From assembly GCA_017852075.1 (NCBI GenBank), contig JAFMLQ010000012.1, positions 1 through 50,333 of the forward strand: 50,333 bases of DNA, in the 5' to 3' direction. The position numbers and the translations under genes were made by a program. The notes under the pieces were generated by a model. The model had not been told where the DNA came from, searched no databases, and saw only the letters and a list, made by a program, of their open reading frames with translations. The stretch's first letter is position 1. Each line of letters opens with the position of its first letter. Origin of the DNA: Flavobacteriaceae bacterium (GTDB lineage: Bacteria > Bacteroidota > Bacteroidia > Flavobacteriales > Flavobacteriaceae). This document shows positions 18,035 to 27,456 of the stretch, in pieces.

Positions 18035-19179
18035 AATTCAATACGTTTTATGGCTTCTTTTATCGTATCCTCAGGTACACAAAGCGAAAACCGAATATAG
18101 CCTTCACCTTGGCTTCCAAAAATAGTTCCTGGGGTGATAAAGATATTTTTCTCATGCAACAGGGTATTGATAAAGACCTCTGCATCTGGGGCTTCTTTAG
18201 GGAGTTTAGCCCATAGAAAGAGGCCTACACTTTGTGACTCTATAGTGGTTCCCAGTTTTTGTGCCAAAACCTCCATTAAAACGCGACGCTTTTTATAAAT
18301 GTCATTGAATTCCTCAAACCAATCAGAGGTCATTTTCAATGCTGCTATAGCTCCTTGCTGGACACCGAAGAACATCCCGGAGTCCATATTACTTTTGACT
18401 TTAAGCACCTCTTGTAAGACAGTTGCTTTTCCAGAAAGCATCCCCACACGCCAACCTGCCATATTAAAGGATTTGCTCAAAGAATTAAGCTCTACAGCCA
18501 CTTCGCTAGCTCCTGGTCGGGACAAAATACTTTTAGGCTTTTTAGTCAATACAAAACTGTAGGGATTGTCATTCACCAATAAAATGTCGCGTTCTTTTGC
18601 CCAACGAATTAAATAGTCAAAAGTTGCTATGGACACATCAGTGCCGGTAGGCATATGAGGATAGTTAAGCCACATGATCTTGACTTTGGACGTATCCATT
18701 GCCTCTAATGCCTCTAAATCAGGCTGCCATCCGTTGCTCGCTTTCAATTCATACAGAACGGCTTCTGCCTCCATCAAACGGCTTACTGAGGCATAGGTTG
18801 GATAGCCTGGATTGGGAATCAATACCTGATCACCTGGATTGAGAAAAGCCATAGAAAGATGCATGATTCCTTCTTTAGATCCCATTAAAGGAAGAGTTTG
18901 CGAATTGGGATCCAAAGTGACTTTATAATGAGTTTTATAAAAATCTGAAATCGCTTTACGAAGTTCAGGTAGTCCCTGATAGCTTTGATACATATGCGCT
19001 TTGGGATGCATAAGGGCTTCTTTTAATGCGCTTACCACGTCTGGGTGAGGCTTTAAATCTGGACTACCAATACCCATGTTGATGACAGGTTTACCTTCTT
19101 TTATCATTTCTGCAACTTCTCTGAGTTTTCGAGAAAAGTAGTATTCCTTTACACTATGTAAACGTGTGGCTGTTTTCAT
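18031..19179 (-). CDS. class I/II aminotransferase of the aromatic operon
   Basis: PLP aminotransferase of 382 residues with GIGSPDLKPHPDVV, YQSYQGLPELRKAI, NPGYPTYASVSRL, the motif VNDNPYSFVL, and the Schiff-base Lys236 in NSLSKSFNMAGWRVG. It overlaps pheA by 4 bases and tyrA by 4 bases. This placement suggests that it transaminates phenylpyruvate and 4-hydroxyphenylpyruvate, or prephenate, to finish Phe and Tyr. The sequence alone resembles the broad LL-diaminopimelate/aspartate aminotransferase group, so the specificity is an inference from context. Confidence 0.88.
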   Translation of the reverse strand: MKTATRLHSVKEYYFSRKLREVAEMIKEGKPVINMGIGSPDLKPHPDVVSALKEALMHPKAHMYQSYQGLPELRKAISDFYKTHYKVTLDPNSQTLPLMGSKEGIMHLSMAFLNPGDQVLIPNPGYPTYASVSRLMEAEAVLYELKASNGWQPDLEALEAMDTSKVKIMWLNYPHMPTGTDVSIATFDYLIRWAKERDILLVNDNPYSFVLTKKPKSILSRPGASEVAVELNSLSKSFNMAGWRVGMLSGKATVLQEVLKVKSNMDSGMFFGVQQGAIAALKMTSDWFEEFNDIYKKRRVLMEVLAQKLGTTIESQSVGLFLWAKLPKEAPDAEVFINTLLHEKNIFITPGTIFGSQGEGYIRFSLCVPEDTIKEAIKRIEL

Positions 19180-20009
19180 CTTTGGTGTTGAGCGTATTCG
19201 CCTAAAATTTTAAATTTCGAGGCCATAATGGCAATTAACTTTCTCGCTTTTTCGTAATGGGTAAAATCATCAAAAGTAACGTCTACAAAAAAGGCGTATT
19301 TCCCTGGAGTTTCAATTACAGGTAATGATTGAATTTTGGTCAAATTGAGCTGACAATCACTCATCACATTAAGTACCGCAGCCAAGCTTCCCCTTTGGTG
19401 ATCTAAAGTAAATTTCAGCGCAGCTTTGTTAATTTGTGATTTGGAGACTAGATCTCCTTTTCTTTGGACAATTACAAAACGAGTCACATTGTTTTTAATG
19501 GTTTGAATGGAAGTGGCGAAAACAGTCAATTGATAAAGTTCGGCTGCCTCTTGACTGGCAATTGCTCCAATACCTTTAATTTGATTTTTAGAAATTCTTT
19601 GAGCTTCTTCTGCCGTATCTTCTGCCTCTACCAAACGAATATGGGGATGCTGCTGAAAAAAGTTTTTACATTGCAACAACGCCATGGGGTGGGAATGAAC
19701 CTCTTTAAGATCTTTAATTGTCTGGCCGGAAAGTCCCATAAGGTTGTGATGGATACTCAAACCGTACTCTCCAACAATTTTTAAATCATTTTGATCGATC
19801 AAAGCATAATTGGGAATGATAGAACCTGCAATTGAATTTTCAATGGCCAGTACCGCTTGCTCTGATTCACCGTCAACAAGAGTCTGAATTGTATCATCAA
19901 AAGTGTCACAAGGCAACAAATCCAATTGGGCACCAAAGTAGCGCTGGGCAACAATATGATGGAAAGATCCTTGCTTTCCCTGAATGGCTACTTTTGTTTT
20001 TGCTTTCAT
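19176..20009 (-). CDS. pheA: prephenate dehydratase
   Basis: It converts prephenate to phenylpyruvate, the phenylalanine branch. The 277-residue protein has the PDT domain (KVAIQGKQGSFHHIVAQRYFG, VLAIENSIAGSI, SHPMALLQCKNF, IASQEAAELY, and NVTRFVIVQRK with the catalytic Thr in TRF). A C-terminal ACT domain (KFTLDHQRGSLAAVLNVMSDCQLNLTKIQSLPV) is expected to bind phenylalanine for feedback inhibition. There is no chorismate mutase domain; that activity is on the downstream DAHP synthase fusion. It is the first gene of the operon and lies directly behind the attenuator. Confidence 0.96.
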   Translation of the reverse strand: MKAKTKVAIQGKQGSFHHIVAQRYFGAQLDLLPCDTFDDTIQTLVDGESEQAVLAIENSIAGSIIPNYALIDQNDLKIVGEYGLSIHHNLMGLSGQTIKDLKEVHSHPMALLQCKNFFQQHPHIRLVEAEDTAEEAQRISKNQIKGIGAIASQEAAELYQLTVFATSIQTIKNNVTRFVIVQRKGDLVSKSQINKAALKFTLDHQRGSLAAVLNVMSDCQLNLTKIQSLPVIETPGKYAFFVDVTFDDFTHYEKARKLIAIMASKFKILGEYAQHQR

Positions 20010-20017
20010 TTTAATTC

Positions 20018-20050
20018 AAAAAAAAAGTCCCGATAAACTCAGGACTTTTT
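20018..20050 (-). terminator. attenuator terminator of the aromatic operon (arms 3 and 4)
   Basis: On the minus strand AAAAAGTCCTGA (20050-20039) pairs with TCGGGACTTTTT, giving a 12-bp stem with one G-U pair, a GTTTA loop and a run of nine T. It ends 8 nt before the pheA ATG and would stop transcription before the gene. Arm 3 can instead pair with an upstream copy of the complement, AGGACTTT (20085-20078). Confidence 0.88.
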
Positions 20051-20073
20051 AATTCTATATTGTTATTCCAATA

Positions 20074-20142
20074 CTACAAAGTCCTATCTGCTTCCGTATA
20101 GAAGTAGTAAAAACTGTTGTAGTAAAAGAATGAGTTTTTCAT
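20074..20142 (-). CDS. Phe/Tyr-rich leader peptide of the pheA attenuator
   Basis: A 22-codon reading frame from ATG (20142) to TAG (20074). Residues 5-15 read FFYYNSFYYFY, which is four Phe and five Tyr in 11 positions, followed by TEADRTL. The longer in-frame frame to 20271 is not used, because the promoter -7 element is at 20158-20165 and transcription should begin about 8-10 nt before this ATG. The last codons (AGG ACT TTG) contain the antiterminator arm AGGACTTT. Ribosomes slowed at the aromatic codons would leave this arm free, while ribosomes at the stop would cover it. The peptide itself probably has no further function. Confidence 0.88.
   Translation of the reverse strand: MKNSFFYYNSFYYFYTEADRTL
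20078..20085 (-). promoter_or_regulatory. antiterminator arm (arm 2) of the pheA attenuator
   Basis: AGGACTTT is a perfect 8-nt complement of AAAGTCCT inside the 5' arm of the terminator (20041-20048), extendable by one U-G pair. It lies inside the final sense codons of the leader peptide. A ribosome finishing translation would mask it; a ribosome stalled on the Phe/Tyr run would not. Confidence 0.82.
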
Positions 20143-20157
20143 TTTAACAAATCTGGA

Positions 20158-20188
20158 CAAATTTACCATTGCTTTTGATAAAAACAAA
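20158..20188 (-). promoter_or_regulatory. promoter of the aromatic amino acid operon
   Basis: On the minus strand TTTG (20188-20185), a 19-nt spacer and TAAATTTG (20165-20158) form a full match to the Bacteroidota housekeeping promoter. It places the RNA start about 10 nt before the leader peptide ATG. Confidence 0.75.
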
Positions 20189-20285
20189 TATTCACTCCTG
20201 TTTTTTACAATTTTATCTTTTTTAAAAAAGTTAAATAAAAAAAGGATAAATTTAGAATGAAAACGTTTCACCCTAAATCGTACAC

Positions 20286-20723
20286 ATGAAAAAAATAGTT
20301 CTTTATCGTAATAACTACCTAGGCCCAGAAATTTTAGGTCATTTGATGGTCTTTGAAGACAACTCTTTTGGAGGGAGTCGGATGCTCTTCGAATGCAAAA
20401 CTCTTGAACTGGAATGGAAAAACAATGCGCGCAATATTTCTTGTCTCCCTGCGGGATTTTTTACAATTAAATGGGAACATTCCGCTCGATTCAATCGAAA
20501 TCTATGGGAATTAAAGGGAGTGCCGGGCAGAAGTGAAGCTAAAATTCACGTTGCCAATTACTATACCCAAATCCAAGGTTGCATAGGAGTGGGAGATATG
20601 CATACCCATATTAATGGAGACGCGATTCCCGATGTAAGAAATAGCTCCGTTACTCTGAATCGGTTGCATGAGGTCATGCATCCACAAGTTGAATCTACGA
20701 TTCGGATCATTGGAAAATCCTAA
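20286..20723 (+). CDS. DUF5675 family protein
   Basis: The 145-residue protein matches the pattern I know for DUF5675: an N-terminal strand set VLYRNNYLGPEILGHLMVFED, then FECKTLELEWKNNARNISCLPAGFFTIKWEHSARFNRNLWEL, then KIHVANYYTQIQGCIGVGDMH, and a short C-terminal helix NSSVTLNRLHEVM. The family has no established function and is found both in phages and in bacterial genomes. There is no signal peptide. The gene is divergent from the pheA attenuator, and no other phage-type gene is nearby. Confidence 0.8.
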   Translation: MKKIVLYRNNYLGPEILGHLMVFEDNSFGGSRMLFECKTLELEWKNNARNISCLPAGFFTIKWEHSARFNRNLWELKGVPGRSEAKIHVANYYTQIQGCIGVGDMHTHINGDAIPDVRNSSVTLNRLHEVMHPQVESTIRIIGKS

Positions 20724-20788
20724 AACCACGCCCACATCAAAGAGTTTTGAAGAAGGGTTGGGAATAAGATAGGTCCAATCTATTTGAT

Positions 20789-20809
20789 AAAGGGTTGATT
20801 CCCTTTTTG
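20789..20809 (+). terminator. candidate terminator after the DUF5675 gene
   Basis: AAAGGG (20789-20794) and CCCTTT (20801-20806) with a TTGATT loop are followed by only a short T-run. The stem is short, so it is a weak candidate. Confidence 0.45.
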
Positions 20810-20868
20810 CTAATTAAATTCATTTAGAGGAAAACAACTATCTTAACGTATTATTTAAAACGACGCTA

Positions 20869-21996
20869 TTGATCATCCCGGGACTGATAACCTTGTGTAC
20901 GGTACTTTTAATTCTTTTTCTTGAGGGTTTAAAAAAAGCCTGGATCAAAAAAATCTTCAATTGGATACCTTCTATTTTATTTGCCTACCTCATTCCTGCG
21001 GGACTTTCCGCTCTTTTAAATGAGGACTATAGCGAAGCGACAATACACACCTACAGCAAAACACTCTTTATTCCACTGGCCGTTTTGGCCGTTATGAGCA
21101 GTCTTTCTTTGGTTCAATTAAAAGCTGTTGGATGGAAGCCCATTGCCGTTTTTGTGTCGGGTTCCCTTTGGATTGCTCTATTTCCAGTAGGTTTTTTGTT
21201 CCTGTTTCAAGACACCTCCATCGTGTCGGATCTGTTTATCGGTCAGGAAGTGTGGAAGGCCCTTCCTCCTGTTGTGGGGAGCTGGATTGGAGGAAGCACG
21301 AGTCAATTGGTGCTTAAAGAAGTTGTGGCTTGCTCCGAAGCGCTCTTTTTAACGGTATTGGTTTTGGATAATATTTTGGTCAATCTTTGGACTATTGGAA
21401 TGTTTCAGAGCATTAAAAAAAGTGATGCCCTAAACCGACTCCTCAGAATCAATGCCCTCTCACCTCCAGAACACTTAGAAGAAAGTCAGCAGAAAAAAAC
21501 CGCTCCTGTTTTGAGTTTGCTTCTGATCTTGGGCCTTGTTTTTTGTGTTCATGTCAGTATTGACTCTTTTGTAGGTAAAATAGTGGTGTTGTCATTTATA
21601 GGTTTAGCCTTGGGGTTTTTTATCAAAAGTTGGAACCGTGTTTTTATTCTCAAACTAGGAAGTATTTTAATCCTGATCGTAATGGCGGTTTTGGGATTAA
21701 AGCTCAAATTCAGTCTGATTCGATTTGACCCAGCTTTTATGAGTTTCTTAGTAGTTTGGCTGGTGAGTCACTTTATTTTCATGTTGGGTATAGCCAAAGT
21801 CCTAAAGGTCAATGTAGCGTGGGTTCCCATTGCCAGTATGGCCAATGTGGGAGGGATTGCCACTGCCCCTGCGGTAACGGCCGCCTACAAAAAAGAATGG
21901 ATGCCACATGCCATCATTCTTGCAGTATTGAGCATGGCCACAGGTACGTTTTGGGGTTTACTGACCATCCAGCTTTTCCGTTTTTTTATTCTCTAG
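20869..21996 (+). CDS. DUF819 family integral membrane protein
   Basis: The 375-residue polytopic protein has about ten hydrophobic helices. DUF819 hallmarks are GSWIGGSTSQLVLKEV, a SEALFLTVLVLDNILVNLWTIGMF helix, and the C-terminal WVPIASMANVGGIATAPAVTAAYKKEWMPHAIILAVL. The family looks like a secondary transporter, but no substrate is established. The best start available is TTG at 20869; the frame is open back to 20818 with no ATG or GTG start, so the start is uncertain. The next gene begins at the very next base. Confidence 0.82.
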   Translation: MIIPGLITLCTVLLILFLEGLKKAWIKKIFNWIPSILFAYLIPAGLSALLNEDYSEATIHTYSKTLFIPLAVLAVMSSLSLVQLKAVGWKPIAVFVSGSLWIALFPVGFLFLFQDTSIVSDLFIGQEVWKALPPVVGSWIGGSTSQLVLKEVVACSEALFLTVLVLDNILVNLWTIGMFQSIKKSDALNRLLRINALSPPEHLEESQQKKTAPVLSLLLILGLVFCVHVSIDSFVGKIVVLSFIGLALGFFIKSWNRVFILKLGSILILIVMAVLGLKLKFSLIRFDPAFMSFLVVWLVSHFIFMLGIAKVLKVNVAWVPIASMANVGGIATAPAVTAAYKKEWMPHAIILAVLSMATGTFWGLLTIQLFRFFIL

Positions 21997-22878
21997 ATGA
22001 AGCCCATAAAATCCACAAACCCACACCTATACTATGCCCTTTTGCTCAATTTGGGTATGCTGTTTATCAGTACCTCAGGAGTATTGGGACGCTATATCGC
22101 TCTCCCTCCCCCAGTTTCCATTTGGTTTCGTTCTTTGATTGCAATTGTGCTACTCGTGCTTTATGCTCGCTATAAAAAATTCAGTTTTCAAATCCACTGG
22201 AAAAAACACGGTGTTGCGGTCTGGTGGAGTGGTTTTTTTATGGCGGTGCACTGGATCACCTATTTCTTTGCTTTGCAATGGAGTAATGTTGCCATCGGGA
22301 TGCTGTCCCTGTTTACCTACCCCATCATCACAGTTTTTTTGGAACCTTTTTTTATGCCCGTACAACTTCAAAAAAGACATTTGTTGTTGGGTACTTTGAT
22401 CTTGGTTGGAATTTATTTATTAGTACCCGAATTTGATTTAAAAAACACGGCTACCCAAGGACTACTCATCGGTTTGTTTTCTGCCTTGGCGTATTCCCTC
22501 AGAAATTTAATTCTAAAAAAACACAATGCGATGGGTAATGGTTCCATTCAAATGATTTATCAACTTGGGGTAATTGTTGTGCTTTTACTACCCGTACTTT
22601 GGATTTATCCCAATACCGATCTGAGCTCCCAATGGCCTTATTTACTTTTACTCGGTGCAATTACAACCGCTTTAGGGCATACTCTTTTCCTGAGTAGCTT
22701 TGCTCATTTCAGCATCAGTACCGCGAGTATCATGAGCAGTATTCAGCCATTGTTCGGGGTACTACTTGGCGCATTGTTTTTATCTGAAATTCCCGACCTA
22801 AAAAGCATTCTTGGGGGCGTCTTGATTTTAACCACTGTCGTTCTAGAAAGCCGAAGGGCACGTCCCAAAAAGAACTGA
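21997..22878 (+). CDS. EamA/DMT family transporter
   Basis: A 293-residue protein with ten predicted helices made of two EamA repeats: the first from about residue 10 to 140 (including ALQWSNVAIGMLSLFTYPIITVFLEPFF), the second from about 153 to 285 (including FAHFSISTASIMSSIQPLFGVLLGALFLSEI). The family exports or imports small metabolites such as amino acids and nucleosides; the substrate cannot be deduced. It starts directly after the DUF819 stop codon, so the two are likely one transcript. Confidence 0.9.
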   Translation: MKPIKSTNPHLYYALLLNLGMLFISTSGVLGRYIALPPPVSIWFRSLIAIVLLVLYARYKKFSFQIHWKKHGVAVWWSGFFMAVHWITYFFALQWSNVAIGMLSLFTYPIITVFLEPFFMPVQLQKRHLLLGTLILVGIYLLVPEFDLKNTATQGLLIGLFSALAYSLRNLILKKHNAMGNGSIQMIYQLGVIVVLLLPVLWIYPNTDLSSQWPYLLLLGAITTALGHTLFLSSFAHFSISTASIMSSIQPLFGVLLGALFLSEIPDLKSILGGVLILTTVVLESRRARPKKN

Positions 22879-22909
22879 AGAGAAAGGCGTATCTTTAACC
22901 AAAAACACG

Positions 22910-23803
22910 ATGAGTCTTGTCTTAGAAAACGTGGCCAAAAGCTTTGGGGAGGTTCATGCCCTTAGAGGGGTTTCTTTGACCTTAAAAAAAGGGGAGGTCG
23001 TGGGTCTTTTAGGACCTAATGGTGCAGGAAAATCAACTTTAATGAAAATCCTTACGGGCTACTACACCCAATGGGAAGGCAAAGTTGCCTTCTTTGATAA
23101 AGATTTAAAAACCGACTTGCGAGCCATACAAAAACAAGTAGGGTATTTGACCGAAAACAACCCCCTCTATCCCGAAATGTATGTCAAAGAATACCTGCGG
23201 TATGTTGCAGATTTATATCGTTTAAAAAATCCTCCCATTGTCCCACTTATGGAACAAACAGGTCTTATGAAGCACCAAACAAAGAAAATTCAAACCCTTT
23301 CTAAAGGATATAAACAACGTGTAGGTTTAGCTGCTGCACTTCTTCATGATCCCAAATTGATCATCTTAGACGAACCCACTACAGGGTTGGATCCCAATCA
23401 GCTGGTAGAAATCCGCAAACTCATTCGCAATTTGGGAAAAGATAAAACAGTGTTGCTCTCCACCCACATCCTTCAGGAAGTGGATGCGCTTTGTGATCGG
23501 GTATTGATTATTCATAAAGGAGAAATTGTATTGAATCAAGTTTTAAACGATCTGAGAAAAGACCAAAAGCAAATCATCGAAGTGAGCTTTGATTACAGGG
23601 TAGAAACTGAGGCACTTGCTCGGATTCCTAAGGTACAAAAAGTAAAAAACACTCATGAATTTGATTACGAAATCCACATCGAGGGAAATCAAGACCTACG
23701 CCCAGCTGTGTTTGATTTTGCGAACGATAGTGGTTTAAAAATTCTAAAAATGCAGCTTAAAAATGAAAGTTTGGAGCAGCTATTTAAGAGTTTGACGAGT
23801 TAG
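22910..23803 (+). CDS. gldA: gliding motility-type ABC transporter ATPase, GldA-like
   Basis: ABC ATPase of 297 residues with Walker A GPNGAGKST (about 35-43), Q-loop region KQVGYLTENNPLYPEMYVKEYLRYVADLYRLK, signature LSKGYKQRVGLAAALL, Walker B LIILDEPTTGLDP and switch His in LSTHIL. The segment TENNPLYPEMYVKEYL resembles GldA of the Flavobacterium gliding system, which works with the membrane proteins GldF and GldG. Neither lies next to it here; in flavobacteria gldA is often unlinked from gldFG. Its stop overlaps that of convergent metF by 4 bases. Assignment as a generic ABC exporter ATPase remains possible. Confidence 0.82.
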   Translation: MSLVLENVAKSFGEVHALRGVSLTLKKGEVVGLLGPNGAGKSTLMKILTGYYTQWEGKVAFFDKDLKTDLRAIQKQVGYLTENNPLYPEMYVKEYLRYVADLYRLKNPPIVPLMEQTGLMKHQTKKIQTLSKGYKQRVGLAAALLHDPKLIILDEPTTGLDPNQLVEIRKLIRNLGKDKTVLLSTHILQEVDALCDRVLIIHKGEIVLNQVLNDLRKDQKQIIEVSFDYRVETEALARIPKVQKVKNTHEFDYEIHIEGNQDLRPAVFDFANDSGLKILKMQLKNESLEQLFKSLTS

Positions 23804-24756
23804 AAAACCTGTGCTGCTATCGCTTTAATATTATCTGCTTTTCCCATAGAATAATAGTGTAAAAAAGGAACACCTGCAGCTTTGAGTTCTTTGCTTTGTT
23901 CGATACACCATTCTACACCTACCTGACGAACGGCGGTATTGTCTTTACATCGAATCACTTCTTTGATCAAGGTCTCTGGCAGATCTACATGAAAACGGTG
24001 GGGAATCATATTCAATTGTTTGAGGGTTGAAAGGGGTTTGAGTCCTGGAATGATCGGTACATCAATCCCTTCAGCACGAGCGAGATCTACAAATTCAAAA
24101 AACTTTTGATTGTCAAAAAACATCTGAGTCACTACATAATCCGCACCGGCTTTTATTTTCTTCTTCAAAAAATGAAGATCACTCGCCAGGCTTGGTGCTT
24201 CCATGTGTTTCTCGGGATAGCCAGACACTCCTATACAAAAATCTGTGGCGTGAGAATTCAACAATTCTTCATCCAAATAAACACCTTGATTTAGTGCCGT
24301 AATTTGTTCTACTAATTCGTTAGCATAACGATGTCCATCTTCTGTAGGGGTAAAATAGGTTTCTGTTTTTACCGCATCGCCACGAAGTGCTACTAGATTG
24401 TCAATCCCTAAAAAGTCCAAGTCAATAAGGAAGTTTTCTGTGTCTTCTTTGCTAAACCCCCCACAAAGGATATGAGGTACAGCATCGACGTTGTATTTAC
24501 TCTGTATGGCGGCACAAATTCCAACCGTTCCCGGGCGTTTTCGAATGATTTTTTTTTCGAGCAAACCTTTACCTACCTCTTTGTAAACGTGCTCTTCCCG
24601 ATGATAAGTCACATCGATAAAAGGCGGATTGAAATCCATGAGTAGATCAATGGCTTCAAAAAGTGAGTTGATATTCTGTCCCTTGAGGGGAGGTAAAATT
24701 TCAAAGGTAAACTGCGTCTGCTTTTTCGCTTTTGCTATATGTTCGGTAATTTTCAT
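23800..24756 (-). CDS. metF: 5,10-methylenetetrahydrofolate reductase
   Basis: It supplies 5-methyl-THF for methionine synthase, using FAD and NAD(P)H. The 318-residue protein carries FTFEILPPLKG, PPFIDVTYHREE, GICAAIQSKYNVDAVPHILCGGFSKED, LVALRGDAV, FCIGVSGYPEKH, GADYVVTQMFFDNQKFFEF and IIPGLKPL, all in the expected order. It is the last gene of the methionine operon, 21 nt after the larger metH piece, so methyl donor and acceptor enzymes are made together. Confidence 0.96.
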   Translation of the reverse strand: MKITEHIAKAKKQTQFTFEILPPLKGQNINSLFEAIDLLMDFNPPFIDVTYHREEHVYKEVGKGLLEKKIIRKRPGTVGICAAIQSKYNVDAVPHILCGGFSKEDTENFLIDLDFLGIDNLVALRGDAVKTETYFTPTEDGHRYANELVEQITALNQGVYLDEELLNSHATDFCIGVSGYPEKHMEAPSLASDLHFLKKKIKAGADYVVTQMFFDNQKFFEFVDLARAEGIDVPIIPGLKPLSTLKQLNMIPHRFHVDLPETLIKEVIRCKDNTAVRQVGVEWCIEQSKELKAAGVPFLHYYSMGKADNIKAIAAQVF

Positions 24757-24777
24757 TTAGTTTTTAATTTAGTTTGA

Positions 24778-27456
24778 TTATTCAGCAAGATTTGGGTTCA
24801 ACCATTTTCTTGCTTCATCTAGAGTAATCCCCCTACGGTCACTATAAGAAATCAGTTGGTCGAGTTTGATTTTTCCTAAACCAAAATAATGTGCTTCAGG
24901 ATGGGCAAAATAATAGCCCGAAACCGAAGAAGCGGGCCACATAGCCAGACTTTCCGTGAGCTTTACACCAATAGTTTCTTCTACATCTAAAAGTTTCCAA
25001 AGGGTTTTTTTCTCTAAATGATCTGGACAGGCTGGATATCCCGGAGCGGGGCGAATACCCTTATACTGCTCGCCAATAAGTTCTTCTTTAGAAAAAACTT
25101 CTTCAGCCGCATACCCCCAATAATGAGTGCGTACTCTTTCGTGTAAATATTCAGCAAATGCCTCCGCCAACCGATCTGCAAGTGCCTTGATCATAATTGA
25201 GCTATAATCGTCATTTTCTGCCTCAAAGGCCTTTGCCTTTTCATCAGTGCCAAAACCGGTAGTTACACAAAAGGCGCCCACATAATCTTTTTTCCCACTT
25301 GCTTTGGGTGCAACAAAATCAGCTAGGGCATGGTTGGGATGTCCACTGCGTTTTTTTAGTTGTTGGCGAAGGGTAAGCCAACAGGCACTTACCTCAGATC
25401 GAGCTTCTGTTTTATAAATTTCAATATCGTCTCCAACGGCATTGGCAGGGAAAATTCCAAAACGAGCCTTAGCAGTCAACCACTCTTCGTTAACAATTTG
25501 ATCTAGCATCTGTTGTGCATCTTGGAATAGGGATTGCGCTTGTTCGCCTACAACTTCGTCTTTCAAAATTTCAGGATATTTCCCATGCAAATCCCAAGAA
25601 CGGAAAAAAGGACTCCAATCGATATAAGGTACTAATTCCGCTAAGGACTGGTTTTCAATTGAATGCATTCCCAATTGGTTAGGCTCTTTTGCATCAAAGG
25701 AATTCCAATCGATAGAAAACACATTTTTTTGGGCTTCTTCCAGACTCACATACGACTTGGCCGAGGTACGCTCTAAAAACTTGATCTTAAAAACTTCATA
25801 TTCTTCACGGATTTTTAAGGTATAAGCTTCCTTTTTATCCTCTTGTAAGAGATTGCTTACCACACCCACCGCCCGTGAAGCATCGTTCACATGAATGACT
25901 GGGGCTTTAGAATGTGGAGCTATTTTTACTGCAGTATGAGCTTTGGAAGTCGTTGCGCCTCCAATCAGTACAGGTATTTGAATCTTTTGACGATCCAATT
26001 CTTTTGTTAAATACACCATTTCATCCAATGACGGGGTTATCAATCCTGAAAGTCCGATGACATCTACCTGTTCTTCCAGTGCCCGTTGGATAATGATTTC
26101 TGGGGGTACCATGACCCCTAAATCCACAATTTCATAATTGTTGCAGGCCAAGACTACACTCACAATATTCTTTCCAATATCGTGTACATCACCTTTGACT
26201 GTAGCCATCAAAATTTTTCCAGCATATTGGGTGCTATCTGTTTTTTCTGCCTCAATAAAGGGTTGTAAGTAGGCTACAGCCTTTTTCATCACCCGGGCAG
26301 ATTTTACAACTTGAGGAAGAAACATTTTACCTTCTCCAAAAAGGTCACCTACTACATTCATCCCATCCATTAAAGGTCCTTCGATAACATGAATGGGCTT
26401 TTCTGCCAAGAGCCTAGCCTCTTCTGTATCTTCTTCAATATAGGCGTCAATCCCTTTGATTAAGGAGTGGGTAATTCGAGATTTTAAATCCTCATTGCGC
26501 CAGGCATCATCCACTTTTTTCACTCCTTTGGATGCATTGACAAGAGTTTCCGCATATTCCAAGAGGCGTTCAGTTGCATCTTCTCGGCGATCCAATAAAA
26601 CGTCCTCTACATATTCCATCAATTCTTTGGGTACCTCATCGTAAACTTCCAACAGAGTAGGGTTTACAATCCCCATATTCATTCCGTGTTGGATAGCGTG
26701 ATAAAGAAAAGAAGCATGCATGGCTTCTCGAACCGTATTGTTCCCCCGAAAGGAAAAAGAAACATTGCTAACACCACCACTCACGCTAGCATGAGGTAAA
26801 TTTTCACGGATCCACTTTGTGGCTTTAAAAAAGTCTAAGGCATTTTTTCGGTGTTCTTCCATTCCCGTTGCCACAGGAAAAATATTGGGATCAAAGATGA
26901 TGTCCTCGGGTGGAAAGTGAACCTTTTCCACCAAAACCTTATAGGAACGTTCACAAATCTGAATTCGACGTTCCAGTGTATCCGCTTGACCGTCTTCATC
27001 AAATGCCATAACGATAACTGCAGCTCCGTATTTTTTTAAGGTTTGGGCTTGTTGGATAAAATTTTCTTCTCCCTCTTTTAAACTGATGGAATTCACCACG
27101 CATTTTCCTTGAACAACTTTCAGTCCCGCTTGGATGATCTCCCATTTCGAACTGTCGATCATTACTGGAACACGAGCGATATCTGGTTCTGCAGCGATAA
27201 GATTTAAAAAGGTGGTCATGGCAGCTACTCCATCAATCATCCCTTCGTCCATATTGATGTCTATGATCTGAGCGCCCCCCAGTACTTGTTCCCTTGCAAT
27301 ATCCAAGGCTTGATCGTACTGCTGATTTTCAATCAATCGAAGAAACTTTCTTGATCCCGTGACATTGGTGCGTTCCCCAATATTCACAAAGTTGGTGTCT
27401 TTAGTGATTGCTAAAGGTTCCAATCCAGATAGCAATAAAGGTTTCTTATGAAGCAT
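24778..27456 (-). CDS. metH: methionine synthase, large piece (pterin, cobalamin and reactivation domains)
   Basis: This piece carries everything in MetH after the homocysteine domain. The methyl-THF-binding domain comes first ([40 protein letters not shown]). It is followed by the cobalamin cap and the B12 domain with the lower ligand His425 in [11 protein letters not shown]. The C-terminal SAM-dependent reactivation domain has [12 protein letters not shown]. The frame extends to a TTG at 27507, but the ATG at 27456 ([11 protein letters not shown]) is preferred, giving 892 residues and an 11-base overlap with the smaller piece. The two pieces must cooperate in trans. Cobalamin is required. 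Confidence 0.94.
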   Translation of the reverse strand: MLHKKPLLLSGLEPLAITKDTNFVNIGERTNVTGSRKFLRLIENQQYDQALDIAREQVLGGAQIIDINMDEGMIDGVAAMTTFLNLIAAEPDIARVPVMIDSSKWEIIQAGLKVVQGKCVVNSISLKEGEENFIQQAQTLKKYGAAVIVMAFDEDGQADTLERRIQICERSYKVLVEKVHFPPEDIIFDPNIFPVATGMEEHRKNALDFFKATKWIRENLPHASVSGGVSNVSFSFRGNNTVREAMHASFLYHAIQHGMNMGIVNPTLLEVYDEVPKELMEYVEDVLLDRREDATERLLEYAETLVNASKGVKKVDDAWRNEDLKSRITHSLIKGIDAYIEEDTEEARLLAEKPIHVIEGPLMDGMNVVGDLFGEGKMFLPQVVKSARVMKKAVAYLQPFIEAEKTDSTQYAGKILMATVKGDVHDIGKNIVSVVLACNNYEIVDLGVMVPPEIIIQRALEEQVDVIGLSGLITPSLDEMVYLTKELDRQKIQIPVLIGGATTSKAHTAVKIAPHSKAPVIHVNDASRAVGVVSNLLQEDKKEAYTLKIREEYEVFKIKFLERTSAKSYVSLEEAQKNVFSIDWNSFDAKEPNQLGMHSIENQSLAELVPYIDWSPFFRSWDLHGKYPEILKDEVVGEQAQSLFQDAQQMLDQIVNEEWLTAKARFGIFPANAVGDDIEIYKTEARSEVSACWLTLRQQLKKRSGHPNHALADFVAPKASGKKDYVGAFCVTTGFGTDEKAKAFEAENDDYSSIMIKALADRLAEAFAEYLHERVRTHYWGYAAEEVFSKEELIGEQYKGIRPAPGYPACPDHLEKKTLWKLLDVEETIGVKLTESLAMWPASSVSGYYFAHPEAHYFGLGKIKLDQLISYSDRRGITLDEARKWLNPNLAE

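Noticed and set aside
20109-20139. 7-bp inverted repeat AAAAACT/AGTTTTT inside the leader peptide codons, possibly an RNA polymerase pause hairpin.
   Set aside because: It is AT-only apart from one pair and has a 17-nt loop; it does not touch the antiterminator arm, so it is not counted as a protector.
20074-20271. A 65-codon minus-strand reading frame covering the leader peptide and extending upstream.
   Set aside because: The promoter -7 element (20158-20165) lies inside it, so only the last 22 codons are expected in the transcript; the upstream part lacks any family pattern.
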